Positions 27,198 to 35,850 are shown, counted from the stretch's first letter. The stretch: DNA of 64,000 nucleotides from Microbacterium algeriense (GCF_008868005.1 NZ_WAAO01000002.1:372001-436000); one strand, 5' to 3'. Notes: a model not told the origin generated them from the letters alone. Program-made: numbers and translations.

Positions 27198-29402
27198 ATG
27201 AGCACCCCGAACCACGAGCACAGCGACAGCACCGGAACCCATCCAGGCGCCGGACACGCCGGCGGATCCCACTCCGCCGCGCCCGAAGCAGAGCACGACG
27301 CGCACGCCGGTCACGCGGGTCCGGCCGGTCACGCCGGTCACGCGGGTCACGACGCGCACGCCGGTCACGACGCGCACGCCGGTCACGAGGGTCACGGCGA
27401 CCACGCGGGTCATGGCGGGCACGGCGACCACGTCGCCCAGTTCCGGCGACTCTTCTGGATCATGCTCCTGCTGGCCGTGCCGACCGTCGCGCTGTCCGGC
27501 ATGTTCGCGATGATCCTCGGCTACACGCTCCCCGACGTGCCCGGTCTCTCCTGGGTCTCGCCGGTCCTCGGCACGGTGATGTACGTCTGGGGAGGCAGGC
27601 CCTTCCTCGTCGGCGCGGTGAGCGAGCTCCGGGCGCGCAAGCCCGGGATGATGCTGCTCATCGGCCTCGCCATCACGGTGGCCTTCTTGGCGTCGTGGGG
27701 TGCGAGCCTCGGCATCCTCCATCACGAGCTCGACTTCTGGTGGGAGCTCGCGCTCCTGATCGTGATCATGCTGCTCGGCCACTGGATCGAGATGCGTTCC
27801 CTCGCTCAGACCACGTCGGCGCTCGACTCGCTCGCCGCCCTCCTCCCCGATGAGGCGGAGCGCGTCGAGGGCGGACAGGTCGTCGTGGTCTCGCCCACCG
27901 AGCTCGCCGTCGGCGACATCGTGATCGTCCGGCCGGGAGGAAGCGTCCCCGCCGACGGCCGGATCATCGACGGTCGGGCCTCGATGGACGAGTCGATGGT
28001 CACGGGGGAGTCCCGCACGGTCGCCCGCGACATCGGCGACCTCGTCACGGCGGGTACCGTCGCGACGGACTCCGGGCTCCGCGTCGAGATCACCGCGACC
28101 GGCGACGACACGACCCTGGCCGGGATCCAGCGCCTCGTCACGGAGGCGCAGAACTCGTCGTCGCGAGCGCAGCGTCTCGCCGACACGGCAGCCGGATGGC
28201 TGTTCTGGTTCGCCCTCGGAGCGGCGGCCATCACCGCGGTCGTCTGGACTCTCGTCGGATTCCCCGACGCGGCCGTGATCCGCACCATCACCGTGCTCGT
28301 GATCGCCTGCCCGCATGCGCTGGGTCTGGCGATCCCGCTCGTCGTCTCCATCGCGACGGAGCGGGCGGCGCGAGGCGGCGTGCTGGTCAAGGACCGTCTG
28401 GCACTGGAGAGCATGCGCACCGTCGACACGGTGCTGTTCGACAAGACCGGCACGCTGACCAAGGGAGAGCCGATCGTGTCGGCGGTGGCGGCCGTCGAGG
28501 GGCAGGAGGAGACGGAGGTGCTCGCGCTCGCCGCTGCGGCGGAGGCCGACAGCGAGCATCCGCTCGCGAGGGCGATCGTGCGCGCCGCTGCGGACCGCGG
28601 ACTCTCCGTGCCCGAGAGCCGCGACTTCCGCTCGTCGCCCGCGGTGGGCGTCACGGCCACTGTCGGCGGGGCGACGGTGCGCGTCGGCGGTCCTCATCTG
28701 CTCTCCGAGGAGAGCGCGGACGAACTCCCGGTGACCGATGGCTGGCGCGCGGACGGCGCCATCATCCTGCACGTGCTCCGCGACGGTCGGGTCATCGGTG
28801 CGCTGAAGCTCGCCGACGAGGTGCGCCCGGAGTCGCGGGAGGCGGTCGACGCGCTGCACGCGCTCGGTGTGCAGGTGGTGATGATCACGGGTGACGCGGA
28901 GGCGGTCGCCCACACCGTGGCCGCCGACCTCGGGATCGACCGGGTCTTCGCCGGGGTGCGTCCGGAGGACAAGGCCGCGAAGGTGCAGGAGCTGCAGCGT
29001 GAAGGGCGCAAGGTCGCGATGGTCGGAGACGGCGTGAACGACGCCCCTGCCCTGGCGCAGGCCGACGTGGGACTGGCGATCGGCGCCGGAACCGATGTGG
29101 CGATCGCATCCGCCGGGGTGATCCTCGCCGGCGACGACCCGCGCGCCGTGCTGTCCGTGATCGAGCTCTCGAGGGCCGCCTACCGGAAGATGAAGCAGAA
29201 CCTGTGGTGGGCGGCCGGCTACAACCTGATCTCGGTTCCGCTCGCGGCGGGCGTGCTCGCTCCGATCGGGTTCGTCCTGCCGATGTCGGTCGGAGCGATC
29301 CTCATGTCGCTGTCGACCATCGTCGTGGCGCTGAACGCCCAGCTGCTGCGTCGCCTCGACCTTCGACCGGAGGTGACGACGCGCGCGATCCTCGATCGAT
29401 GA
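27198..29402 (+). CDS. copB: CPH-type copper-translocating P-ATPase with His-rich N-terminus
   Basis: A 734-residue P1B-3 type ATPase. The first about 78 residues hold some 20 His in GH/DH repeats, in place of an HMA domain. The transport motif is CPH (371-373), the phosphorylation motif DKTGT starts at Asp415, and GDGVND lies near the end. CPH pumps move Cu(II) or Cu(I), sometimes silver. The ATG at 27198 is preceded by GAGGAGAGG; an in-frame open region upstream has no such support. It ends convergently with the DUF1254 gene. Having both CPC and CPH pumps in one unit suggests a broad copper range. Confidence 0.9.
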   Translation: MSTPNHEHSDSTGTHPGAGHAGGSHSAAPEAEHDAHAGHAGPAGHAGHAGHDAHAGHDAHAGHEGHGDHAGHGGHGDHVAQFRRLFWIMLLLAVPTVALSGMFAMILGYTLPDVPGLSWVSPVLGTVMYVWGGRPFLVGAVSELRARKPGMMLLIGLAITVAFLASWGASLGILHHELDFWWELALLIVIMLLGHWIEMRSLAQTTSALDSLAALLPDEAERVEGGQVVVVSPTELAVGDIVIVRPGGSVPADGRIIDGRASMDESMVTGESRTVARDIGDLVTAGTVATDSGLRVEITATGDDTTLAGIQRLVTEAQNSSSRAQRLADTAAGWLFWFALGAAAITAVVWTLVGFPDAAVIRTITVLVIACPHALGLAIPLVVSIATERAARGGVLVKDRLALESMRTVDTVLFDKTGTLTKGEPIVSAVAAVEGQEETEVLALAAAAEADSEHPLARAIVRAAADRGLSVPESRDFRSSPAVGVTATVGGATVRVGGPHLLSEESADELPVTDGWRADGAIILHVLRDGRVIGALKLADEVRPESREAVDALHALGVQVVMITGDAEAVAHTVAADLGIDRVFAGVRPEDKAAKVQELQREGRKVAMVGDGVNDAPALAQADVGLAIGAGTDVAIASAGVILAGDDPRAVLSVIELSRAAYRKMKQNLWWAAGYNLISVPLAAGVLAPIGFVLPMSVGAILMSLSTIVVALNAQLLRRLDLRPEVTTRAILDR
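27293..27431 (+). repeat. Degenerate repeat encoding the His-rich tail of CopB
   Basis: Imperfect copies of a short CAC-GCC-GGT-type unit, including two tandem 18-bp copies that encode HDAHAG. It is coding, with codons kept in frame, and is likely to vary in copy number between strains. It is not a CRISPR array. Confidence 0.6.
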
Positions 29403-29424
29403 TCGGCGCGTCGTCACCCCGGAG

Positions 29425-30813
29425 TCAGCGCGGGGTGATGTCCCCGAGCTTCCAGCTGCGGTCGAAGTACGGCTCCAGCGGTCCGTAGAAGCGGAAGTAG
29501 GAGAACCAGTGCTTACCCGGGATGGTCTGCACCCAGTTCCGTTCGCCCTCCGCGGGCTCGGCGGGTCCGAAGTGCAGGTCGACCGATCCATCGGCGTTGC
29601 GGACGAGCTCGTCGCGGGATCCGCGATCGCCGCGCTGCTGAGGGTTGTCGATCAGGCAGCGCGTGGTCGCGTCGTACACGGTCGCAGACCAGAACAGCCT
29701 CGCCGGCACGTCGGCGGGCACATGCAGCGTGTAGTCCCGCCCTCCGTCGAGCCACTCGCCGGCTCCGTCCGTATACGACCCCAGGTATGCCTGGCCGACG
29801 CCCGGCGTCGTGCTCTTCATCGCCTCCGAGAACGACACGGCCTCGTAGAACCACGACGCCCGCTCCAGCAGCTCGTCGTAGCCGTCTCCCCGCTGGGCGG
29901 AGTTGTCGAGCACGATCGCGAGCTCCCACGCCCGGTCGGGCCAGTACGTCCCCTGCGGGAAGCGCTTGGCGAACGTGTTCGCCTGCGCCATGAGTTCTCC
30001 GGCCGCGGCGCCCTGCTCGAGGATCCGCGTGAGACGCTCGTCCGGAGCGAACGGCTTGCCCTTCTCGATGCCCAGCTGCCGGAGCATGGCGAGGTGGAAG
30101 CGATCCCGTTCGTCGACGACCTCCGACTGGTAGATGTCGTGCAGGCGACGCCAGTACTCGATTCCCCGGGGCTGGTCCCCGCTCCACGGTCTGCCCTCCG
30201 GCGACACGATCCGCGTCGGCGCGGGGTGGGCGCGATCCGCGTACGGATAGATCCGCACGGCACGCACGAGCGCGTCCGAGCGCTCGGGGTCGGGATCGAG
30301 GGTCCGGAACCCGAACATGATGTTCACGCCCGAGGAGCGCAGCGCCCGATAGTCCTCACCCAGCCCGTCCGGAGCATCGACCCCCGGGGCCAGCACGAGG
30401 TACTTGCCGCCCTCCCCGCGGTCCGGTCCCATCTCGCCCATCGCGCCGATCTCCCGCTGCCAGAAGTCCGAGACTCCGCCGGCGGTCGGACCAGGCGGCA
30501 GCTCGATGACGAGCGGACCGGTCTGCGACAGATCGAAGAAGTTCAGGATGTACGGGGTCGTCGCGTTGGCCGTGATGAGGCCGAGCCGATCGCGATAGCT
30601 GAGGTAGCGCACGAGGTCGCTGCTGGTGGCGCCGAACACGTCGTAGTGCTGTGTCTTCCACTGGGCATAGGAGACCAGCGGCAGCGCCCACAGGTACGCC
30701 TGGCACGCGAACTGGTGGTCGAGCTCGTCGAAGATCAGCGGGATGTCGGTGCGCGCGGGGAGTTCGCCGTCCATGCGTACGTCGGCGAGACGGCCAGGAA
30801 GATCTGCCGCCAT
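29425..30813 (-). CDS. DUF1254/DUF1214 domain protein
   Basis: A 462-residue soluble protein. The N-terminal DUF1254 part has QAYLWALPLVSYAQWK, then GLITANATTPYILNFFDL. The C-terminal DUF1214 part has a beta-rich YTLHVPADVPARLFWSATVYDATTRCLIDNPQ, split in the family's usual way, ending in WFSYFRFYGPLEPYFDRSWKLGDI. The biochemical function of these domains is unknown. No signal peptide is seen. ATG at 30813 is taken as the start because it lies just after the DUF1269 stop; GTG at 30831 is an alternative and would overlap that gene. It is cotranscribed with the DUF1269 gene. A TCACCCC/GGGGTGA stem spans its 3' end. Confidence 0.82.
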   Translation of the reverse strand: MAADLPGRLADVRMDGELPARTDIPLIFDELDHQFACQAYLWALPLVSYAQWKTQHYDVFGATSSDLVRYLSYRDRLGLITANATTPYILNFFDLSQTGPLVIELPPGPTAGGVSDFWQREIGAMGEMGPDRGEGGKYLVLAPGVDAPDGLGEDYRALRSSGVNIMFGFRTLDPDPERSDALVRAVRIYPYADRAHPAPTRIVSPEGRPWSGDQPRGIEYWRRLHDIYQSEVVDERDRFHLAMLRQLGIEKGKPFAPDERLTRILEQGAAAGELMAQANTFAKRFPQGTYWPDRAWELAIVLDNSAQRGDGYDELLERASWFYEAVSFSEAMKSTTPGVGQAYLGSYTDGAGEWLDGGRDYTLHVPADVPARLFWSATVYDATTRCLIDNPQQRGDRGSRDELVRNADGSVDLHFGPAEPAEGERNWVQTIPGKHWFSYFRFYGPLEPYFDRSWKLGDITPR

Positions 30814-30817
30814 CAGA

Positions 30818-31312
30818 TCACTTCGCTCCACCGAGGTCGTGGATGAGCTCCGCCTCTTCCTCGGCGGAGAGCGAGGTCTGCACGACGGTGCCCTGATACG
30901 GCGCGAGGGCGGCGGCGAACTTGTCCTCGGTGATCTTCGTCGCGTACACGACGACGGCGGACTTGCCGGCGGACACCGTGCTCTTCACCCGGTCGCGGAA
31001 CTCCGCGTCGATCCCCGTCTTGTCCAGGCCGGCGAACAGCGCACCGAAGAGCCCGCCGAAGAGGAGCCCCGCCACCGGGACGAAGAACAGCAGGCCGATG
31101 AGCATGCCGAACAGCGCGCCTCCGACCGCTCCGACACCGACGTTGCCCGCGGCCCCCGGATACTCGACCTTGGTCTTGCCGTTCTGATCGACCTTCACGA
31201 GCGCGAGGCCCGCAAGCTCGACGACCAGGTCGTTCTGCAGCGCCTGGATCTGTTCGTAGGCGCCTTCGGCCTGCGTCTCGGAATCGTAGGAGATGACGAT
31301 CAGTTCAGCCAT
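30818..31312 (-). CDS. DUF1269 family membrane protein
   Basis: A 164-residue protein. The first about 60 residues are a soluble alpha-beta part (VISYDSETQAEGAYEQIQAL). A Gly-rich hydrophobic hairpin follows (about 66-105, with repeated GxxxG such as GALFGMLIG and GGLFGALFAG), then a soluble tail with a Val-rich strand (KSAVVVYATKI). This is the DUF1269 layout, often membrane-inserted and stress-associated; its function is unknown. ATG with GAAGGGAAG upstream. The DUF1254 gene follows after 4 bp. A TCACCC-type palindrome lies 120 bp upstream. Confidence 0.82.
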   Translation of the reverse strand: MAELIVISYDSETQAEGAYEQIQALQNDLVVELAGLALVKVDQNGKTKVEYPGAAGNVGVGAVGGALFGMLIGLLFFVPVAGLLFGGLFGALFAGLDKTGIDAEFRDRVKSTVSAGKSAVVVYATKITEDKFAAALAPYQGTVVQTSLSAEEEAELIHDLGGAK

Positions 31313-31431
31313 GAGCTCTTCCCTTCTCTGAGCCGGGGCGCGATGCCCCGACCGCCGGATGCGGGAGCCGTCAGCCCCCTCGAGCCAGGCTAGGCACGGG
31401 CGTGCCCGGAAGTGGCGGGAAGAGCGGGAAA

Positions 31432-31443
31432 TCACCCGGGGGA
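31432..31443. promoter_or_regulatory. TCACCC-GGGGGA palindrome
   Basis: A one-mismatch copy of TCACCCGGGTGA preceded by AAA, between the DUF1269 gene and the tRNA terminator. It is the last of the series; none was noticed in the core region beyond. Confidence 0.35.
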
Positions 31444-31492
31444 GCTTGGCGCTCCCGCGAGGGGGAAGCACGGTGACGGCGCAAAGGCGCGT

Positions 31493-31530
31493 ACGCAGAA
31501 AGGCCGCTCCGAAGAGCGGCCTTTCTGCGT
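31493..31530 (-). terminator. Terminator of tRNA-Arg with a UUCG loop
   Basis: A perfect 17-bp stem (31493-31509 with 31514-31530). On the minus strand the loop is TTCG closed by C and G, an unusually stable tetraloop. It begins 8 bp after the tRNA 3' end. Confidence 0.8.
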
Positions 31531-31538
31531 CATGTGTG

Positions 31539-31611
31539 TGCCCCCGACAGGAGTCGAACCTGCGACCTACGGTACCGGAAACCGGCGCTCTATCCACTGA
31601 GCTACGGAGGC
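31539..31611 (-). tRNA. tRNA-Arg (CCG anticodon)
   Basis: A 73-nt tRNA in a cloverleaf. The acceptor stem is GCCTCCG paired with CGGGGGC, then discriminator A. The D arm is GCTC/GAGC, the anticodon loop TTCCGGT gives CCG at positions 34-36, and the T arm GCAGG-TTCGACT-CCTGT is intact (one G-T pair). The first pair of the anticodon stem is a C-T mismatch. CCA is not encoded. It reads codon CGG and lies about 0.9 kb from argS. Confidence 0.92.
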
Positions 31612-31627
31612 GTACCGATCGACAATA

Positions 31628-32443
31628 TCACTCGTCGGGGGTGGTCTCCGACCCGCCTGCCTCTGTGACCGGGGCGGCGCGCAGTTCGTCGAGCGCTGCC
31701 GCGACCTTCTCGGCGAGGTAACGGTGGCCTTCGGTCGAGGGATGGCGGCGTCCCGGGTCGACGTCGATCACATCCAGGTAGTTCTCCGGCGTGATCCAGT
31801 TCTGGGCGATGGGAGAGATGTACCACCATCCGCGTGCGGCGGCGAGCTCCGAGAGGTCGACGTCGATGCGGGCCGTGCCTGCTCCGACCGGCAGGACGTG
31901 TGGAGCGGGGCCCAGGACGACGATCGCGCTCTCTGGGTATTTCGCGGCGAGAGCATCCCACGCGGCCGTCACGGCTTCGCGGTAGCCGGCAGCACCCTGC
32001 TCGCGGTCGTTGATCGATCCCTGGATGAGCACGAGGTCGGGAGCCAGGGCGGGGTCGAGCGCCGCGATGCGCTCTCCGAAGGTCGGACCGTCGATTCCCG
32101 GTTTCAGATACCCGCTGCCGCGGACGCCGTCCACGATCGTCTCGCCGTCGAGCAGATCGGCCAGCACGTAGGCGTAGCCGAGCGTGGGTTCGTCGGCCGC
32201 GGACCCGTACGTCCAGGAGTCGCCGAACACGAGCACTCTGGGGTGTTCGGGAAGCACCAGCGGGGCCGGGGCGATCACGGATGCGACGCCGTTCCCGCCC
32301 TCGACACCGACGCCGACCGGGGCCGACGACGGCGGGGATGCCCACGGCCGCCACACCCCGAGAACGCCCGCGGCGGCGGCGAGCACGAGCGCGATGCCGA
32401 CGCCTGCGGTGCGCAGTCGGCGGCGGGAGACGGAGGCGGGCAT
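31628..32443 (-). CDS. SGNH/GDSL-type hydrolase, secreted or anchored
   Basis: A 271-residue protein. The N-terminus (SVSRRRLRTAG, then a hydrophobic stretch at about 12-28) is a signal or anchor. The catalytic block I is VLVFGDSWTYGSA, with Ser in GDS. Block III is LIQGSIND, and the last block, RRHPSTEGHRYLAEKV, supplies the His. Esterase or lipase activity on cell-surface acyl groups is likely; the exact substrate is unknown. The start at ATG 32443 fits the signal peptide, but no strong Shine-Dalgarno sequence is seen. It diverges from argS. Confidence 0.82.
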   Translation of the reverse strand: MPASVSRRRLRTAGVGIALVLAAAAGVLGVWRPWASPPSSAPVGVGVEGGNGVASVIAPAPLVLPEHPRVLVFGDSWTYGSAADEPTLGYAYVLADLLDGETIVDGVRGSGYLKPGIDGPTFGERIAALDPALAPDLVLIQGSINDREQGAAGYREAVTAAWDALAAKYPESAIVVLGPAPHVLPVGAGTARIDVDLSELAAARGWWYISPIAQNWITPENYLDVIDVDPGRRHPSTEGHRYLAEKVAAALDELRAAPVTEAGGSETTPDE

Positions 32444-32521
32444 GGCATGAGAGTAGATCACCGCGGGCCGAATGCGAATTCTGTCGCTCATCGCGCCGTC
32501 GGGAAGCGCCCCGGCGCCCCG

Positions 32522-32527
32522 TAAACT
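32522..32527 (+). promoter_or_regulatory. argS -10 element, near-leaderless start
   Basis: TAAACT ends 9 nt before the argS ATG. The -35 is weak (TCGGGA at 32499-32504, 17-bp spacing). Transcription would begin only about 2-3 nt ahead of the ATG, so the mRNA is effectively leaderless. Confidence 0.45.
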
Positions 32528-32536
32528 GGGGAGGCT

Positions 32537-34201
32537 ATGAACCCCGAAACCCTCGCCGCCGCCCTTCTCGCCGTCCTCGCTCCGATCGCCGAGGAACGAC
32601 GCCCCGGCGAGCCGCTGGAGCTCAGCGCAGCCGACATCGTGCTCGAGCGCCCGCGCAACCGCGACCACGGGGACTGGGCGTCGAACATCGCGATGCGCCT
32701 TGCCAAGCCCTTCGGGACGAACCCGCGCGAGCTCGCGCAGCAGATCGCCGCAGGTCTCGCGGATGTCGACGGCATCGCGAGCGCCGAGGTCGCCGGCCCC
32801 GGGTTCATCAACATCCGCCTCGACGCGGCGGCCGCCGGTGCGCTCGCGCAGGTGATCGTCGATGCCGGCTCCGCCTACGGCACGAACTCGTCGCAGGCGG
32901 GCGTCAGCGTCAACGTCGAATTCGTCTCGGCGAATCCGACCGGTCCTCTCCACATCGCGCACACGCGGTGGGCCGCGCTCGGCGACTCCATCGTGCGTCT
33001 GCTCCTCGCCAGCGGCGCCCACGCCGTGCGTGAGTACTACATCAACGACGCGGGTGCGCAGATGGAGCGGTTCGCGCTGTCCGTGCTCGCCGCAGCGAAG
33101 GGGGAGCCGACCCCCGAGGGCGGCTATCCGGGGGAGTACATCGCCACCCTCGCCGGCCGCGTGCGTGAAGCGCGCCCCGACCTGCTCGACCTCGCAGCGG
33201 ATGAGCAGCTGGTCGTGGCACGCGAACTCGCCTACCAGTTCCAGCTCGCCGAGATCCGCGCCTCGCTGGACCGCTTCAACGTGCCGTTCGACGTGTGGTT
33301 CTCGGAGCGCACGCTGCACGCGAAGGACGCATCGGGCTCGAGTCTGATCGATCAGGCCGTCGACCGTCTGCGCGAGCAGGGCCACGTGTTCGACCAGGAC
33401 GGTGCCGTCTGGGTGCGCACCACCGACTTCGGGGACGACAAGGACCGCGTCATCCGCCGCTCGAACGGCGAGTACACCTACTTCGCCGCCGATGCCGCGT
33501 ACTACCTGAACAAGGGCGACCGCGGTTTCCAGAACAAGATCTACCTGCTCGGCGCCGACCACCACGGTTACGTCCACCGTCTGAAGGCCATCGCCGGTGC
33601 CGCGGGAGAGGACCCGGAGAAGAACGTCCAGGTGCTGATCGGCCAGATGGTGTCGATCAACGGCGCGCGCCTCAGCAAGCGCGCAGGCAACATCATCGAG
33701 ATGGACGACCTGCTCGACTGGCTCGGTACGGACGCGCTCCGCTACTCGCTGGAGCGCTCGCCCGCCGACTCCCCGCTCGACCTCGACCCCGAGCTGCTGC
33801 AGAAGCGCACCAACGACAACCCGGTGTTCTACGTGCAGTACGCGCACGCGCGCACCCACAACGTGGCTCGGAACGCGGCCGACTCGGGCGTGGACCGCTC
33901 GGAGTTCGCCCCCGAGACGCTCACGCACGAGACCGAGGCGGCCCTGCTCGGTGCCCTGCAGGAGTTCCCGCGGATCGTGGCCTTCGCTGCAGAGGTCCGC
34001 GAACCGCACCGGGTCGCGCGCTATCTGGAGGAGCTGGCGGGTCTGTATCACCGCTGGTACGACAACTGCCGCGTGATCCCGCTGAGCGACGACCCGATCG
34101 AGAGCGTGCACCGCACCCGCCTGTGGCTCAACGACGCCGCGGGGCAGGTCTTCCGCAACGGCCTCGATCTGCTCGGAGTCTCCGCACCGGAGCGCATGTA
34201 G
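32537..34201 (+). CDS. argS: Arginine-tRNA ligase
   Basis: A 554-residue class Ia synthetase that charges tRNA-Arg. The HIGH motif appears as HIAH (residues 139-142, in NPTGPLHIAHTRWA). The second motif is RLSKRAGN in place of KMSKS, which is usual for ArgRS. The N-terminal tRNA-binding domain (about 1-110) and the C-terminal helical DALR domain (from about 440, NPVFYVQYAHAR) are complete. It is the first gene of the conserved core region here and lies near a tRNA-Arg gene. An LmeA-like gene follows after 40 bp. Confidence 0.96.
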   Translation: MNPETLAAALLAVLAPIAEERRPGEPLELSAADIVLERPRNRDHGDWASNIAMRLAKPFGTNPRELAQQIAAGLADVDGIASAEVAGPGFINIRLDAAAAGALAQVIVDAGSAYGTNSSQAGVSVNVEFVSANPTGPLHIAHTRWAALGDSIVRLLLASGAHAVREYYINDAGAQMERFALSVLAAAKGEPTPEGGYPGEYIATLAGRVREARPDLLDLAADEQLVVARELAYQFQLAEIRASLDRFNVPFDVWFSERTLHAKDASGSSLIDQAVDRLREQGHVFDQDGAVWVRTTDFGDDKDRVIRRSNGEYTYFAADAAYYLNKGDRGFQNKIYLLGADHHGYVHRLKAIAGAAGEDPEKNVQVLIGQMVSINGARLSKRAGNIIEMDDLLDWLGTDALRYSLERSPADSPLDLDPELLQKRTNDNPVFYVQYAHARTHNVARNAADSGVDRSEFAPETLTHETEAALLGALQEFPRIVAFAAEVREPHRVARYLEELAGLYHRWYDNCRVIPLSDDPIESVHRTRLWLNDAAGQVFRNGLDLLGVSAPERM

Positions 34202-34241
34202 TGCAGGCGTGCGGGTTCGCCCGTGAGGCAGGATGGCAGGC

Positions 34242-35087
34242 ATGAGCGACGACAACCACACCCTGCCGTACCCGGACGCCGCGGCGGAGCATCCGACGCT
34301 CGTCATCCCCGGTTCCTCCGCCGCAGGCGAGCAGCCGACGCGGCGGCGCCGTCGCCGCTGGCCCTGGGTCGTGCTGATCGTCGTCGTCGTGCTCGCCCTG
34401 CTCGTGGTCGCAGCGGAGCTCGTCGCGCGTGCGGTGCTTCCGGGCGTCGTCCGCTCCGTCGTGATCGAGAAGCTCGATCTGCCCGCAGACCAGCAGCTCG
34501 ACGTCGAGACCGAGGGCATCCTGCTTCCCCAGCTCCTCTCCGGCACGCTAGACACGCTGCACCTGTCGACGGACTCCGTCACGCTGGAGGGGATCACGGG
34601 GGCGGCAGACGTCACGGCCACGAGCGTGCCGCTGCGCGGTGGTGACCTCGGCGGGGCATCCGGAACGGTCACCGTCGATCAGACGCAGTTCACCTCCCTG
34701 CTCGCCGGGAGCGACCTCCCCGTCGAGACGGTGGAGTTCGCCGCACCGAACGCGACCGTCGGCGGTTCGATCAGCCTGCTCGGGGCGGCCGTCCCGCTCT
34801 CCCTGACCGTCACGCCGAGCGCGGTGGACGGCGACATCGAGCTCACGCCCGTCTCCGCCAGCATCGGGGGGCTGGACATCGACCTGGACCAGCTCGGCTC
34901 GAACCTCGGGTCGCTCGGGGAGGGGCTCACACAGCCGCAGCGGGTGTGCATCGCGGACCGGCTGCCGGCCGGACTCACTCTCTCCGGGCTCGAGATCGTG
35001 GACGACACGGCCGTGATCGACCTGGACGTGGACGGGGCGATCGTCTCCGACGAGTCACTGCAGGCGAAGGGCGTCTGCCCGAACTGA
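34242..35087 (+). CDS. LmeA family phospholipid-binding protein (DUF2993)
   Basis: A 281-residue protein. An N-terminal cytosolic tail with an Arg cluster (TRRRRRRWPW) precedes one membrane helix (about 45-64). The extracytoplasmic beta-rich DUF2993 domain with Val/Asp-rich repeats follows. The domain binds phospholipid in mycobacterial LmeA, where it affects lipomannan elongation. The start at ATG 34242 (MSDDN) is chosen because AGGA lies 8 nt upstream; an ATG 9 nt earlier is possible. It follows argS and may be cotranscribed with it. Confidence 0.8.
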   Translation: MSDDNHTLPYPDAAAEHPTLVIPGSSAAGEQPTRRRRRRWPWVVLIVVVVLALLVVAAELVARAVLPGVVRSVVIEKLDLPADQQLDVETEGILLPQLLSGTLDTLHLSTDSVTLEGITGAADVTATSVPLRGGDLGGASGTVTVDQTQFTSLLAGSDLPVETVEFAAPNATVGGSISLLGAAVPLSLTVTPSAVDGDIELTPVSASIGGLDIDLDQLGSNLGSLGEGLTQPQRVCIADRLPAGLTLSGLEIVDDTAVIDLDVDGAIVSDESLQAKGVCPN

Positions 35088-35096
35088 CCGGTGCGG

Positions 35097-35846
35097 CTAG
35101 CGCACCGACGGACGCGGATCGACCGAGCCGTCGATGTGACCGGCGAGCCAGTCCGGCCGCTGGAGCGGGATGCCGTGCCCGCAGCCGTCGACGACGATGA
35201 TCGTGCTGGCGGGGCGTTCGGCGCGCAGGGCCGCGGCCGAGCGGTGCAGCAGGCCCCGCTCGGCGGCGCCGACGACGAGCGTGACGGGGCCGGGGAAGTG
35301 CGCCCACCCGTCGGGAGGCGTGAAACGCAGGTTCGCCGACACCGCGGCGATCAGGGTCTGCCGGGAGATCGCGGCCGATGTGCGCAGGTACTCGTCGAGA
35401 AGCGGCTCGGGGATGAACAGCTGTCGTGCCTGCGCGCGCGCGAAGCGCTCGTTGCGCGCCAGGCCGGCGGTGGCGGACAGCAGTGCGAGGGTCAGGCGGG
35501 TGCCCCGCATCCGGACGGCCTGGGCGCTGACGGCCGTCACCCGCGCCACCAGGTCGGGGCGCTCCGCCGCGAGCAGCACGGCCAGCTGCGCACCGAGGGA
35601 GAAGCCGACGACCGTTGCGGGCTCTCGCTCCCGTTCGAGGATGCGGATGAGCTCCCGCACCGTCTCCGCGTGCGACACGTAGGGCTCGTCGGCGCTGCGA
35701 CCGTGCCCGGGGAGATCGGGGACGAGGATGCGGTGGTCGCCGCGCAGGTGTGCGCGCACCGGATCCCACATCCAGCCGGCGACGCCGCCGCCGTGCAGGA
35801 GCAGCAGCGGGCGCAGACCGCTCGGTGCGGGGCTGTCGAGATGCAT
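35097..35846 (-). CDS. Alpha/beta hydrolase, copy 1
   Basis: A 249-residue alpha/beta-fold hydrolase. The oxyanion region is LLLLHGGGVAGWMW, the nucleophile elbow is GFSLGAQ with the active Ser, and the C-terminal His lies in DGCGHGIPLQRP. An esterase or lactonase role is likely, with unknown substrate. ATG with GAAGGAG 7 nt upstream. It is the last gene of an operon hydrolase 2 - TetR - hydrolase 1, with 4 bp between it and the TetR gene. Confidence 0.85.
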   Translation of the reverse strand: MHLDSPAPSGLRPLLLLHGGGVAGWMWDPVRAHLRGDHRILVPDLPGHGRSADEPYVSHAETVRELIRILEREREPATVVGFSLGAQLAVLLAAERPDLVARVTAVSAQAVRMRGTRLTLALLSATAGLARNERFARAQARQLFIPEPLLDEYLRTSAAISRQTLIAAVSANLRFTPPDGWAHFPGPVTLVVGAAERGLLHRSAAALRAERPASTIIVVDGCGHGIPLQRPDWLAGHIDGSVDPRPSVR

Positions 35847-35850
35847 CGGC

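Noticed and set aside
27293-27431. Short repeats resembling a CRISPR array
   Set aside because: The units are in-frame His codons of copB, without unique spacers and with no cas genes nearby.
29414-29438. TCACCCC/GGGGTGA repeat as part of the operator set
   Set aside because: It lies between convergent ends of copB and the DUF1254 gene, with an 11-bp gap between arms. A terminator stem is more likely than an operator.
31628-34672. A 3-kb open frame on the minus strand opposite argS
   Set aside because: Only the part up to 32443 codes an SGNH hydrolase; the rest mirrors argS codons in GC-rich DNA. Its translation is low-complexity and has no domain.
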